Below, piece after piece: positions 37,451 to 45,760 of a stretch of 64,000 nucleotides of DNA. This DNA comes from DAIDKA01 sp963708865 (lineage in GTDB: Bacteria; Pseudomonadota; Gammaproteobacteria; Steroidobacterales; Steroidobacteraceae). Position 1 is the stretch's first letter, and each line of letters starts with the position of its first letter. The position numbers were made by a program, and so were the translations under genes. The notes beneath the pieces are model-generated. The model worked only from the letters and a program-made list of their open reading frames with translations. It had not been told where the DNA came from and did no database searches. Location: contig CAVPUC010000008.1 of assembly GCA_963708865.1 (NCBI GenBank), positions 744,001-808,000 of the forward strand, read 5' to 3'.

Positions 37451-38638
37451 TTACGCTTTGAGCTTGGCCGCAATGCGCCGATAGGCTTCGCGGAACGGGA
37501 TGCCTTCCGCGCATCACCATGGCATACGCCTGTTCGGCCGCATGGATGGCCGGATCGAGCTTGATGGACTGCGGTTTGAAGGCCATCGCGGCGATGGCAT
37601 GTGGCAACAGCTCCAGCGTCTGGGATGCCAGGTCAATGCCGCGGAACAGCGGCGCCTTCAGCAGCTGCAGATCGCGCTGGTAACCGGAAGGAAGCTTGGC
37701 AAAGATCCCGAGCGCCTCATTGAGGGCTGCCTGCGCCGTGGCCGTGCGCCCGCGCAGCAGCTCGAACACATCAGGATTGCGCTTCTGCGGCATGATGGAG
37801 GAGCCGGTCGTGAACGCATCGGGCAGCGTCCAGAAAACCGAACTCCTGGGTGTAGAACAGCAGCACGTCGGCGGCGAAGCGCCCGAGATCCTGCATCAGC
37901 AAGGTGATCTCAAACAGCAGATGCGCCTCGGCCTTGCCGCGCGACAGTTGCACCGCGGTCACCGGCGTCTGCGTGGAATCAAATCCCAGCGCCCGGGTGG
38001 TGGCATCACGATCCAGCGGCAGGCCCGGTGCGCCATAGCCGGCAGCCGAGCCGAGCGGATTGCGGCCCAGACGGCGCAGCACGCCTTCCAGGTTGTGCGC
38101 GTCGTCGCGCAGCTCGGCGGCGAAGCCACCGGCCCAGAGCGTCACGGAGCTGGGCATCGCCTGCTGCATGTGGGTATAGCCGGGCAGCACGGTCGCCGCT
38201 TCGCGCGCACCCAGCTCATCGAGCGCCTCGGCGACGCGCCGCGCCGCGGCGGCGAGCTCCCGCGTGGCATCGCGCAGATACAGTCGCAGCGCCGTCAGCA
38301 CCTGGTCATTGCGCGAGCGGCCAAGATGAATGCGCGCGCCGGCCGCGCCGATCTGCTGTGTCAGGCGCGTTTCCAGCGCCGTCTGACCATCCTCATCCGC
38401 AAGCTCGATGTGCCATTCGCCCGCGGCATGCGAACGCGCCAGGTCATTCAGGCCGGTCGTGATCGCCGCCAGGTCCGCGGCCGACAAGCAGCCCCTGGTC
38501 GTGCAGCATCCGCGCATGCGCCAGCGAGGCCTGTACGTCGTAGCCGACCAGACGCTCATCCAGCAGATAATCGTCCCCGGCCGTGTAGGCGAGGACGCGC
38601 GCATCCAGCGGTGCGCCCTTGTCCCAGAGGCGTGTCAT
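37451..38638 (-). CDS. argH: argininosuccinate lyase, frame breaks near 38486, 37825 and 37508
   Basis: Last step of arginine synthesis (argininosuccinate to arginine and fumarate). The ATG at 38638 overlaps the argB stop (ATGA). The parts lie in three frames: MTRLWDKGAPLDARVLAYTAGDDYLLDERLVGYDVQASLAHA; then the catalytic core (HLGRSRNDQVLTALRLYLRD, GYTHMQQAMPSSVTLWAGG) and, after 37825, GSSIMPQKRNPDVFELLRGR; then EGIPFREAYRRIAAKLKA and TAA at 37451-37453. All signature motifs survive, so a working gene of about 395 codons is likely. ArgH here is shorter than the 450-460 residues of enteric enzymes. Confidence 0.92.
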
Positions 38639-39567
38639 GTCAGATGCTGTTCGTGGGCCGGCAAGGCGTCGATGTCATCGACGATCAAGGTCCCGGTGCC
38701 TTCGTTGGTGAAGACCTCGCCCAGGATGCCTTCCGGGGAAGCGTAGGACACCACGTGCACGCGGCGCACGCCGCCCTTGAGCGCGTTCTCAATGGCGCGC
38801 GCCTTGGGCAGCATGCCGTCGCTCAAGCTTCCGGATTCGCGCAGGCGCTGCAGACCTTCCAGGTCGGTGTAGGAGATGAGCGAGCCCGGATCATCCAGGC
38901 GCTCGAGAATGCCCGGCGCGCCGGTGCAGAGGATCAGCTTTTCGGCCGACAGCGCCGCGCCGATGGCGGCGGCGACGGTGTCGGCATTGATATTGAGGAG
39001 CGTGCCGGATTCATCCGCCGACAGCGGACTGATGACCGGCAGGTAGCCGTTGTCGAGCAGGTTGCGGATGGCGGTGGTATCGATGCGGTCGATGTCGCCC
39101 ACCAGCCCGTAGTCCACCATTTCGGTGCCGCCTTCCAGCTGCACCGGTTTGCGCTTGTGCGCCTGGACCACTCCCGCATCGACTCCGCTGATGCCGACCG
39201 CCTGCACATCCAGTTCACGGCAGATGGCCAGGATGCGCGTGTTGATGAGGCCGTTGAGCACCATCGAGGTGACCTCAATGGATTTCTCATCGGTGACGCG
39301 TCGGCCCTGCACCATCTGGCTCTTCACGCCCATGGCATCCGCCACCTCGGTCACCTGCGGACCGCCACCGTGCACCATCACCACCCGCACACCCATGTAG
39401 TGCAGGATGCTGATCTGTTCGATGAGCGAATGGGTCAGTGCGGGATTGCCGAAGACGCCGCCGCCCGCCTTGATCACAAAGGTCTTGCCCTTGTACATGC
39501 GGATATAGGGCGCGGCGCTGCGCAGCGCGCGGATGGCGGCGGCCTGGTCGGTCCTGTGCAAGATCAC
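38635..39567 (-). CDS. argB: N-acetyl(acyl)glutamate kinase
   Basis: Phosphorylates N-acylglutamate. 310 residues with an intact frame. ATP loop FVIKAGGGVFGNP, VMVHGGGPQVTEVADAMGVKSQMVQGRRVTDEKS and the C-terminal LSDGMLPKARAIENALKGGVRRVHVVS are standard. The N-terminal helix (AAIRALRSAAPYIRMYKGK) is of the type seen in allosteric or ArgA-fused kinases, but no C-terminal acetyltransferase domain follows, so it does not supply the missing N-acylglutamate synthase. It overlaps argF' and argH by 4 bp each. Confidence 0.95.
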   Translation of the reverse strand: MILHRTDQAAAIRALRSAAPYIRMYKGKTFVIKAGGGVFGNPALTHSLIEQISILHYMGVRVVMVHGGGPQVTEVADAMGVKSQMVQGRRVTDEKSIEVTSMVLNGLINTRILAICRELDVQAVGISGVDAGVVQAHKRKPVQLEGGTEMVDYGLVGDIDRIDTTAIRNLLDNGYLPVISPLSADESGTLLNINADTVAAAIGAALSAEKLILCTGAPGILERLDDPGSLISYTDLEGLQRLRESGSLSDGMLPKARAIENALKGGVRRVHVVSYASPEGILGEVFTNEGTGTLIVDDIDALPAHEQHLT

Positions 39568-40571
39568 TGGCGGTCTCCTTTGAGCATTCTGTAGAGCACC
39601 GCGATCTGCACGACCAAGCGGTTGTGGGCCTCGTGCTGCACGATGCTGCGCGGTCCATCCAGCACCTCATCGGCCACGGCGGTATTGCGACGGACGGGCA
39701 GGCAGTGCATCAGGCGGCAGGCCGGGTCGGTGGTGTCGAACCAGTCGTCGCGCACGCACCAGTCGGTGAGGGAGGCACGCAGCCTGGCATCACCGTCGGT
39801 GTCGCCGTAGCAACGCGTGGCACCCCATTCCTTGGCATAAATGACGTGCGCGCCCTCGAGCGCCTCGCGGCGGTCCGCGCTCTCGCGCACCGATCCGCCC
39901 GAGGAGCTGGCGGCGCGGCGCGCCTTTTCCATGACCGCCTCGGGCAAGGCGAAGCCCTCCGGGCGCAGCACCGTCACCTCCATGCCGCGCATGGCGGCCA
40001 TGTGCAGCGCGGTCGCCGGCACGGCGAGCGGCAGCGCGCGCGGATGCCAGGCCCAGCTCAGCACGAAGCGCCCTTTGCGCGGCACCTTCACATCATCCAT
40101 GGTCTTCCAGTCCGCGAGCGCCTGGCAGGGATGGCTCATGGCGGATTCGAGATTGATCAGCGGCTTGTCCACCAGCTGCGCCATGGCATTGAAAGTCGAT
40201 TCGGCGAGGTCCGCCTGCAGATCCTTGCCGTCGGCGAAAGCGCGGATGCCCAGCACATCGCAATAGGAGGCGAGCACCGGCAGGCCCTCGCGGACATGTT
40301 CGGCCGCCGCGCCGTTCATGATGGCACCGAGGCGCGTTTCCATCTGATAGGTGCCCTGGCCCGGGGTGATGACAAACGAGCTGCCGCCGAGCCGCGCCAT
40401 GCCGGCCTGCATCGAGGCGAGGGTCCGCAGCGAGGAGTTGAAGAACAGCAGGCCGAGGATCTTGCCGGCGAGCGCCTGGGGCTCGGGCTTCTCTGCCAGG
40501 CGCTGGGCGAGGCCCAGCAGCTCGATGATCTCCTCACGCCGAAAGTCCGCGAGATCCAAGAAGCGCTTCAT
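39564..40571 (-). CDS. argF': N-acylornithine carbamoyltransferase, probably N-succinyl-L-ornithine type
   Basis: 335 residues, intact. Carbamoyl-phosphate loop FFNSSLRTLASMQAG, HPCQ box SHPCQALADWKTMDD, and C-terminal HCLPVRRNTAVADEVLD. The HCLPVRRN and WAWHPRALPLAVP segments match the Bacteroides N-succinylornithine enzyme better than ordinary ornithine carbamoyltransferase. The specificity residue (Glu92 in the Xanthomonas acetylornithine enzyme, Pro90 in Bacteroides) is Ala90 here, in MNGAAAEHV. Published substitutions of that Glu, including to Ala, switched the Xanthomonas enzyme to succinylornithine (from memory). The usual second Arg of RTR is Leu (RTL). Coupled to argD and argB by ATGA overlaps. 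Confidence 0.9.
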   Translation of the reverse strand: MKRFLDLADFRREEIIELLGLAQRLAEKPEPQALAGKILGLLFFNSSLRTLASMQAGMARLGGSSFVITPGQGTYQMETRLGAIMNGAAAEHVREGLPVLASYCDVLGIRAFADGKDLQADLAESTFNAMAQLVDKPLINLESAMSHPCQALADWKTMDDVKVPRKGRFVLSWAWHPRALPLAVPATALHMAAMRGMEVTVLRPEGFALPEAVMEKARRAASSSGGSVRESADRREALEGAHVIYAKEWGATRCYGDTDGDARLRASLTDWCVRDDWFDTTDPACRLMHCLPVRRNTAVADEVLDGPRSIVQHEAHNRLVVQIAVLYRMLKGDRQ

Positions 40572-41752
40572 TGGGGCAGACTCAGCAGCGCGGCCCGCAA
40601 CAGATCGACATGCTCTTCTTCAGAATGTACGGCGACAGCAGTCGCAGCACATTGGGATCGCCGCTGGTGCCGGCAAGGATGTTGCGCGCCAGCAGTTCTC
40701 GCTGGATGTCCTTCGCCGGACGGCTGGTGCGCAGGCCGGTGAGATGGCCGGCGCCCTGATGGCCGATCACGGGGCCCACGATGCAGGTGTTGCGCACATA
40801 GGCGCTGACCCGCCGCACCTGTTCGCAGCAGATGCTCGGACTCGATGGCTTCGATCACCGCTTCGATCGCGGCGCAGGCCAGCGGCCCGGCGCCGAAGGT
40901 GGTGCCGAGCGCATCCATCCTCAGCGGCGGCTGCAACCTTGTCCGACATCATGCAGCGCCGCACACGGAAAGCCGTTGCCGAGCGCCTTGGCGGTGGTGA
41001 TCATGTCGGGGGTCACGCCGTAGATGTTGGCGGCGAAGGGATGGCCGGTGCGGCCGACGCCGCATTGCACCTCATCGAAGATCAGTACCGACCCGGTGGC
41101 GTCGCAACGCTGGCGCAAGCGCCCGCAGAAACGGCGCGCCGAGATCAAACGCGCCGCCCACGCCCTGCACCGGCTCGACGACCACGGCTGCGGTCTGCTC
41201 GCTGACCGCGCCGGCAATCGCGCCGATGTCATCGCGCGGCATGAATTTCACATCGAACGGTGCGCGCGGAAAACCGTACCAGGTCTGCGCCGCGCCCCAG
41301 GTGATCGCACCGGCCGCGGCGGTGCGCCCGTGGAAGCCGTGCTCGAGCGCCACCACCTGCGTGCGCCCGGTGACGCGGAACGCCATCTTCAGCGCGTTCT
41401 CGTTCGCCTCGGCGCCGCTGTTGATGAAGAACACGGTATTCAGGCCGAGTCCGGCAAAGCGCACCAGGCGCTCGGCCGCGCGCAGGCGCACGTCCATCGG
41501 CACCGCATTGCTCTGGAACTGGCAGGAGCGCGCCTGCTCGGTGAGCGCACGAGTCCAGCCCGGATGGCCATAGCCGAGCGCCGCCACGGCATGGCCGCCG
41601 TACAGATCCAGCACGCGACGCCCGTCGCGGGTGTTCAGCCATACCCCCTCGGCGGAAACCAGCGGCAGCGGATACTGGGCGAACACCCGGGCCAGATGAT
41701 CCGGCAGGCCGGAGGGCGGGGCGGCTGGGGCAACGGCGGGGTTTGCGTTCAT
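40568..41752 (-). CDS. argD: N-acylornithine aminotransferase, about four frame breaks
   Basis: PLP-dependent class III aminotransferase. The intact first part has VWLNTRDGRRVLDLYGGHAVAALGYGHP, FFINSGAEANENALKMAFR and EPVQGVGGAFDL. After a shift near 41130 come IFDEVQCGVGRTGHPFAANIYGVTPDMITTAKALGNGFPCAA (the Lys is the PLP lysine). Further shifts near 40930, 40825 and 40610 restore MDALGTTFGAGPLACAAIEAVIEAIE, VIGHQGAGHLTGLRTSRPAKDIQRELLARNILAGTSGDPNVLRLLSPY and the tail EEHVDLLRAALLSLPQ. The corrected length of about 395 is normal. Gap to argC 9 bp. Confidence 0.9.
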
Positions 41753-41761
41753 GATCTCTCT

Positions 41762-42827
41762 TCAGGTCCAACCCGGAGCCGGCGCCAGCAGGCCGCTGGT
41801 CTCGGGCAGGTCAAACAACCGGTTCATCCACTGTACGGCGCCGCCGGCGGCGCCCTTGGTAAGATTGTCGAGCACGCACATCACGGCGACCGTGCGGCCA
41901 TTCGCGGCGGCGGACAGGTGCGCGTAGTTGCTCGTGACCACCTGCTTCACGCGCGGTGCGGCGTCGGTCACGCGCACGAAGGGCGATGCGGCGTAGTACT
42001 CGCGCAGCAGCGCCAGCACCTGCGCGGTGTCGCGAACGGATGTCAGCGCGCCTTGCACCGTGACATGGATGCCGCGCGCAAAGGGTCCGGAGTGCGGCAC
42101 GAATGCGAAATCCGCTTCCACGCCGGATGCCGCCCGCGCGCAGGCGACCACCTCAGGTGCATGGCGATGTCCTAACGGATTGTAGGCGTACAGATCACTG
42201 TGTCGCAGCGGATGGTGCGTGCCTTCGACCGGCTTGCGGCCCGAGCCGGTACTGCCGGTGACGCCGCTGACGAACAGCGTCGGTGACACCAGGCCCGACT
42301 TCAGCAACGGCACGCTCGCCAAAAGAATGGCGGTGGCAAAGCAGCCCGGGTGCGCGAGGTGTCGTGTCGTCGCGGTGCTCAAGTGTTCGGGCAGCGCACA
42401 GCTGAATTCGCGCAGCCGCTGCGGGGCGCCATGCGCATGTTGGTACACCTGCTCATAGGCGGCGGCCGTCGGGTAGCGAAAGTCCGCCGAGATGTCGACG
42501 ACCCGCGGGGAGTGGCCGGCAGCGGCGGCGATGTTCAGCAGCGAATCGATCAGCGCGGCCGCCGTGCCGTGCGGTGCGGCGCAGAACAGCGCCGCATGAG
42601 GCAGCTCCCGCATCAGCTTCTCGATCTGCGCCAGGGATGAGAAGCGCTCATCAGGGAGCACGCTCGCCGAGATGTCCGAAGGACTTGGACACCAGCTCAC
42701 CGGGCTGGCTGTCGGAGAGGATGCCCGCGAGCTTGAAGCGCGGGTGCGCGGCCAGCAGCCGCAGCAGCTCGCCGGCCACGTAGCCGCTGCCGCCGAGCAC
42801 GATGGCCGGAATGCTCTGCGCGTTCAC
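41762..42827 (-). CDS. argC: N-acetyl-gamma-glutamyl-phosphate reductase, frame break near 42665
   Basis: NADPH-dependent reductase. The GTG at 42827 shares bases with the stop of the preceding gene (GTGA) and begins AQSIPAIVLGGSGYVAGELLRLLAAHP, the nucleotide-binding loop. One shift near 42665 continues DERFSSLAQIEKLM. The catalytic Cys is in LAHPGCFATAILLASVPLL, and VSGVTGSTGSGRKPVEGTHH follows. About 350 residues, as usual for long-form ArgC. Confidence 0.93.
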
Positions 42828-43933
42828 GCAGTGCCTGTCGCGGCGACGGCCGCCGCGCCGTCATTGGCGGCATCCGAGGCACGGGTCGTCAGTCCCAGAT
42901 GCCTGATCAGATGGTCGCCGAGCGCCGCACCGTTGCCCAGCGCGTTGAAGGCCGCGACCTTCATCTGCTCCTCGATGATCTGCACGCCCACCGCGTTGTC
43001 GGTGGAGGGGCCGGTGACCACGCAGGGGTCAATTCCGAAGCGCTCGCGCAACAGCGTGACGCCACCCCACGCTGCCACCGGATCATTGGCCGACAGCACG
43101 ACGCCGGTGAGGGCGCTGCGGATGTCGGCGCATTCCAGGATTGAATCGACGCCGTAGGCGCCGAGCAGCCCATCGCCCAGTTCAAACACGATCACATCCG
43201 GCTTATTGGCGGCAAGTTCGGTGAGCATGGTGCGGGTGAGCGCGGGGCCATTGGCCCGGGTGGTCGTGACGATGCCCAAATCGGTGAAGATGAGCGAATT
43301 GCGCGCCCCGGCATCCTCCATCGCGAGGATGTCGCGCCGCAGGGAGACGCCCGTCGCCTTGAACGCATCAATGGTCAGGCCGCGGTGGCGCATGCGGCTG
43401 ATGATGGCGCAGGCGGCCGCGGTCTTGCCGGCCTCCATGCAGGTACCGGCCAGCGCGATCACCGGCACGCCGCCGGTGTCGAGTTTGCTCTGTTGGTCGA
43501 GTTTGCGGTGCCCGACGCGGGCCGGCACCCCGATGCGCTCGCCCAGGTACGGGAAGGTCAGCACGCCGCCCAGCACGCGGCAGTCGAACGGCCGGCCCTT
43601 GTCGGGGTTCGCCGAGTCGCAGATGCCGAGCACACCGCCGATGTTCAACATCTGGATGATGTCGCCCGGCTTCACGCTCGCCGGCACATGACCCGAATAG
43701 CCGAACAGCGCCTTGCGGTGACCCAGCGCACCGATGACGACATCGCCCTTGCCCACCTTGGCCATGCGGCCACTGGTGAGCTCGAGCGTGTTGTAGCTGG
43801 ACTTGTTGGTCAGCACCTCAACGACCACGACGACGCCTTCCTCGGCCGGAATGTCGGCGGAGATGCGCACTTCGCGCGCCAATCCGCAGGCCTGGGTGAT
43901 CGAGGCGATCTTGTCGACGACGACACTTCTCAC
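42824..43933 (-). CDS. uncharacterised BioD-like P-loop protein of the arginine operon
   Basis: 369 residues, intact frame. The first about 140 residues are beta-rich (MLNIGGVLGICDSANPDKGRPFDCRVLGGVLTFP). The C-terminal half is a P-loop domain: Walker A ALAGTCMEAGKTAAACAI near residue 175, then DAFKATG and VIVFELGDGLLGAYGV, resembling dethiobiotin synthetase and DUF1611-type proteins (GT...E.GKT, K.TG). It starts 30 bp after argG and is translationally coupled to argC by a GTGA overlap, so a role in arginine synthesis or its control is likely. No N-acylglutamate synthase or deacylase gene is in the window; whether this protein fills such a gap is speculation. Confidence 0.85.
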   Translation of the reverse strand: MRSVVVDKIASITQACGLAREVRISADIPAEEGVVVVVEVLTNKSSYNTLELTSGRMAKVGKGDVVIGALGHRKALFGYSGHVPASVKPGDIIQMLNIGGVLGICDSANPDKGRPFDCRVLGGVLTFPYLGERIGVPARVGHRKLDQQSKLDTGGVPVIALAGTCMEAGKTAAACAIISRMRHRGLTIDAFKATGVSLRRDILAMEDAGARNSLIFTDLGIVTTTRANGPALTRTMLTELAANKPDVIVFELGDGLLGAYGVDSILECADIRSALTGVVLSANDPVAAWGGVTLLRERFGIDPCVVTGPSTDNAVGVQIIEEQMKVAAFNALGNGAALGDHLIRHLGLTTRASDAANDGAAAVAATGTA

Positions 43934-43963
43934 TGGGGCGCTCTCCTTGAACGTAAGCGGGCT

Positions 43964-45187
43964 TTAGACGCCCTGGCCCGCGCGGCGGTGAAACACGCCG
44001 GGCAACGACACGATTTTTGAAAACCCGAGGGCATCGGTGGCGGTCCACTCACCGGCCGCCTCGCCGTAGACACCGCGCGAGGCGGCCATCAGGGAGTACG
44101 GTGAATCCACCCCTTCGATAAACAGGCTCCCCGGCCGCATCAACACATGCACATCGCCGGTCACGCGCTCCTGCGAGGACACCAGCAGGGCCTCGATGTC
44201 GCGGCATACCGGATCGAGCAGCTGGCCTTCGTGCACCAGGTCGCCGTACGGGTTCGCGACCAGCTCCTTGATGCGCTGCTGGCGCGGGGTGAGCACCAGC
44301 TTTTCCAGTTCCCGATGCGCGGTCAGCAAGGTCTCGGCGGCCGGCGCTTCGAACGCCACCCGGCCCTTGGTGCCGATGATGGTGTCGCCGAGATGGATGC
44401 CGCGACCAATGCCGAATTTCGCACCGATGATCTCCAGCTCCTCGATCAGCGTCACCGGATCCAGCGCGCGGCCGTCCAGCGCACTGGGGCGGCCCTGCGT
44501 AAAACCAATCGTGTGCCGCTCAGGCGCCTGCGGGTTGCTGAAGGCATCCCTCGACAGCACCCAGGCGTCATCGGGGATGCTGCCGTGCGAATTGAGCGTT
44601 TCCTTGCCACCGATGGTGACGCCCCAGAGGCCGCGATTCACGGAGTAGGCCGCGCCCCAGGGGGGTACGGGGAGCTTGCGCTCTTCGAGGTACGCGAGTT
44701 CCTCCTTGCGCTGGAAGGCCCGATCGCGCACCGGCGCGAGCACGGTCAGATCCGGTGCCAGCGTGCGCAGGGCGACTTCGAAGCGCACCTGGTCGTTGCC
44801 GGCGGCGGTGCAGCCGTGGGCGATGGTGTTGGTACCGAGTTTGCGCGCCATCAGGGCGATGGTCTGCGCCTGCATGACGCGCTCGGCGCCCACGCACAGC
44901 GGATAGAGCTGACCGCGGCGCACATTGCCCATGATCAGGAAGCGCAGCACCTGCTCGAAATAGTCGGCGCGCGCATCAATGGTGTGATGCTCGATCGAGC
45001 CCAACGCGTGCGCGCGTGAACTCAACGTGCTGGCCGTCGCCGCATCGATGCCGCCGGTATCGACGGTCACGGTGATGACGGGGCGGTGATAGTTCTCGGC
45101 CACCCAGGGCACCAGAAAGGAGGTGTCGAGGCCACCCGAATAAGCGAGGACGATGGGCTCGGCGCCCTTGGAATCAGTATTCGACAT
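43964..45187 (-). CDS. argG: argininosuccinate synthase (Bacteroidetes-like type)
   Basis: Joins citrulline and aspartate with ATP. 407 residues, intact. The PP-loop is VLAYSGGLDTSF; other landmarks are YPLCVGAERVMQAQTIALMARKLG, IAHGCTAAGNDQVRFEVALR and YSVNRGLWGVTIGGKETLNSHGSIPDDAW. The segments GIGRGIHLGDTIIGTKGRVAFEAPAAETLLTAHRELEKLVLT and HEGQLLDPVCRDIEALLVSSQERVTGDVHV follow the Bacteroidetes/related form of ArgG rather than the enteric form. The gene follows argR by 5 bp. Confidence 0.95.
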   Translation of the reverse strand: MSNTDSKGAEPIVLAYSGGLDTSFLVPWVAENYHRPVITVTVDTGGIDAATASTLSSRAHALGSIEHHTIDARADYFEQVLRFLIMGNVRRGQLYPLCVGAERVMQAQTIALMARKLGTNTIAHGCTAAGNDQVRFEVALRTLAPDLTVLAPVRDRAFQRKEELAYLEERKLPVPPWGAAYSVNRGLWGVTIGGKETLNSHGSIPDDAWVLSRDAFSNPQAPERHTIGFTQGRPSALDGRALDPVTLIEELEIIGAKFGIGRGIHLGDTIIGTKGRVAFEAPAAETLLTAHRELEKLVLTPRQQRIKELVANPYGDLVHEGQLLDPVCRDIEALLVSSQERVTGDVHVLMRPGSLFIEGVDSPYSLMAASRGVYGEAAGEWTATDALGFSKIVSLPGVFHRRAGQGV

Positions 45188-45192
45188 GGTAT

Positions 45193-45645
45193 TCAGACTC
45201 TGAAGTTCGATCGAAGGCGCGCGATGAGCTGCGCCTGGGCTGGCTCACCGTTGGTGGCGATGAAGATGGTGTCATCGCCGGAGATGGTGCCGGTGACTTC
45301 CGGCCATTCGGCCTTGTCGATGGCGACGGCAACACTGGCCGCTGAACCGATGGTGGTCTTGACCACGGTGAGACAGGTTCCCGCGGGGAGGATCTGGCGC
45401 ACGAACTGCGCCAGCGCGCCGAAGTCGCCGTTGGCGCGCATGACCTCATCCGGCGGCATGACATACCGGCCACCCGCCTTCAGCACCCCGAGGTCACGAA
45501 GATCGCGGCTGATGGAGGACTGGGTCACCGCATAGCCATCGCGCTGCAGCATATGCACGAGATCGCCCTGCTTGCGCACCAGGCCGTTGCGCAGGAGGTG
45601 GACGATGGCATTGCGGCGATCGTATTGCTGGGTATCGGAAAGCAC
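45193..45645 (-). CDS. argR: arginine repressor ArgR
   Basis: 150 residues: winged-helix N-terminus (IVHLLRNGLVRKQGDLVHMLQRDGYAVTQSSISRDLRDLGVLKAGGRYVMP, with the SSISRD recognition helix) and the hexamerising arginine-binding C-domain (TCLTVVKTTIGSAASVAVAIDKAEWPEVTGTISGDDTIFIAT). It is first in the operon behind two ARG boxes, so autoregulation with the biosynthetic genes is expected. Confidence 0.95.
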   Translation of the reverse strand: MLSDTQQYDRRNAIVHLLRNGLVRKQGDLVHMLQRDGYAVTQSSISRDLRDLGVLKAGGRYVMPPDEVMRANGDFGALAQFVRQILPAGTCLTVVKTTIGSAASVAVAIDKAEWPEVTGTISGDDTIFIATNGEPAQAQLIARLRSNFRV

Positions 45646-45654
45646 AGCCGGCCT

Positions 45655-45693
45655 TATGCATAAACTTGCGCGTATTATGCATATAAATGCACC
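45655..45693. promoter_or_regulatory. tandem ARG boxes upstream of argR
   Basis: TGCATATAAATGCA at 45678-45691 fits TGNATWWWWATNCA perfectly. A weaker partner, TGCATAAACTTGCG, lies at 45657-45670, exactly 21 bp away, the E. coli two-box spacing (18-bp boxes with a 3-bp gap). They lie 12-45 bp before the argR ATG. Confidence 0.8.
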
Positions 45694-45760
45694 GACGTCA
45701 AGGGCGCACGGCTGTGGGACGCGCTAGGCTGCTCAGCGCATATCGGGAGCTAGATCGATT

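Noticed and set aside
37696..39594. A 632-codon open frame on the plus strand opposite argH and argB
   Set aside because: High-GC coding regions leave long open frames on the other strand. It shows no family motif and argH/argB are clear on the minus strand.
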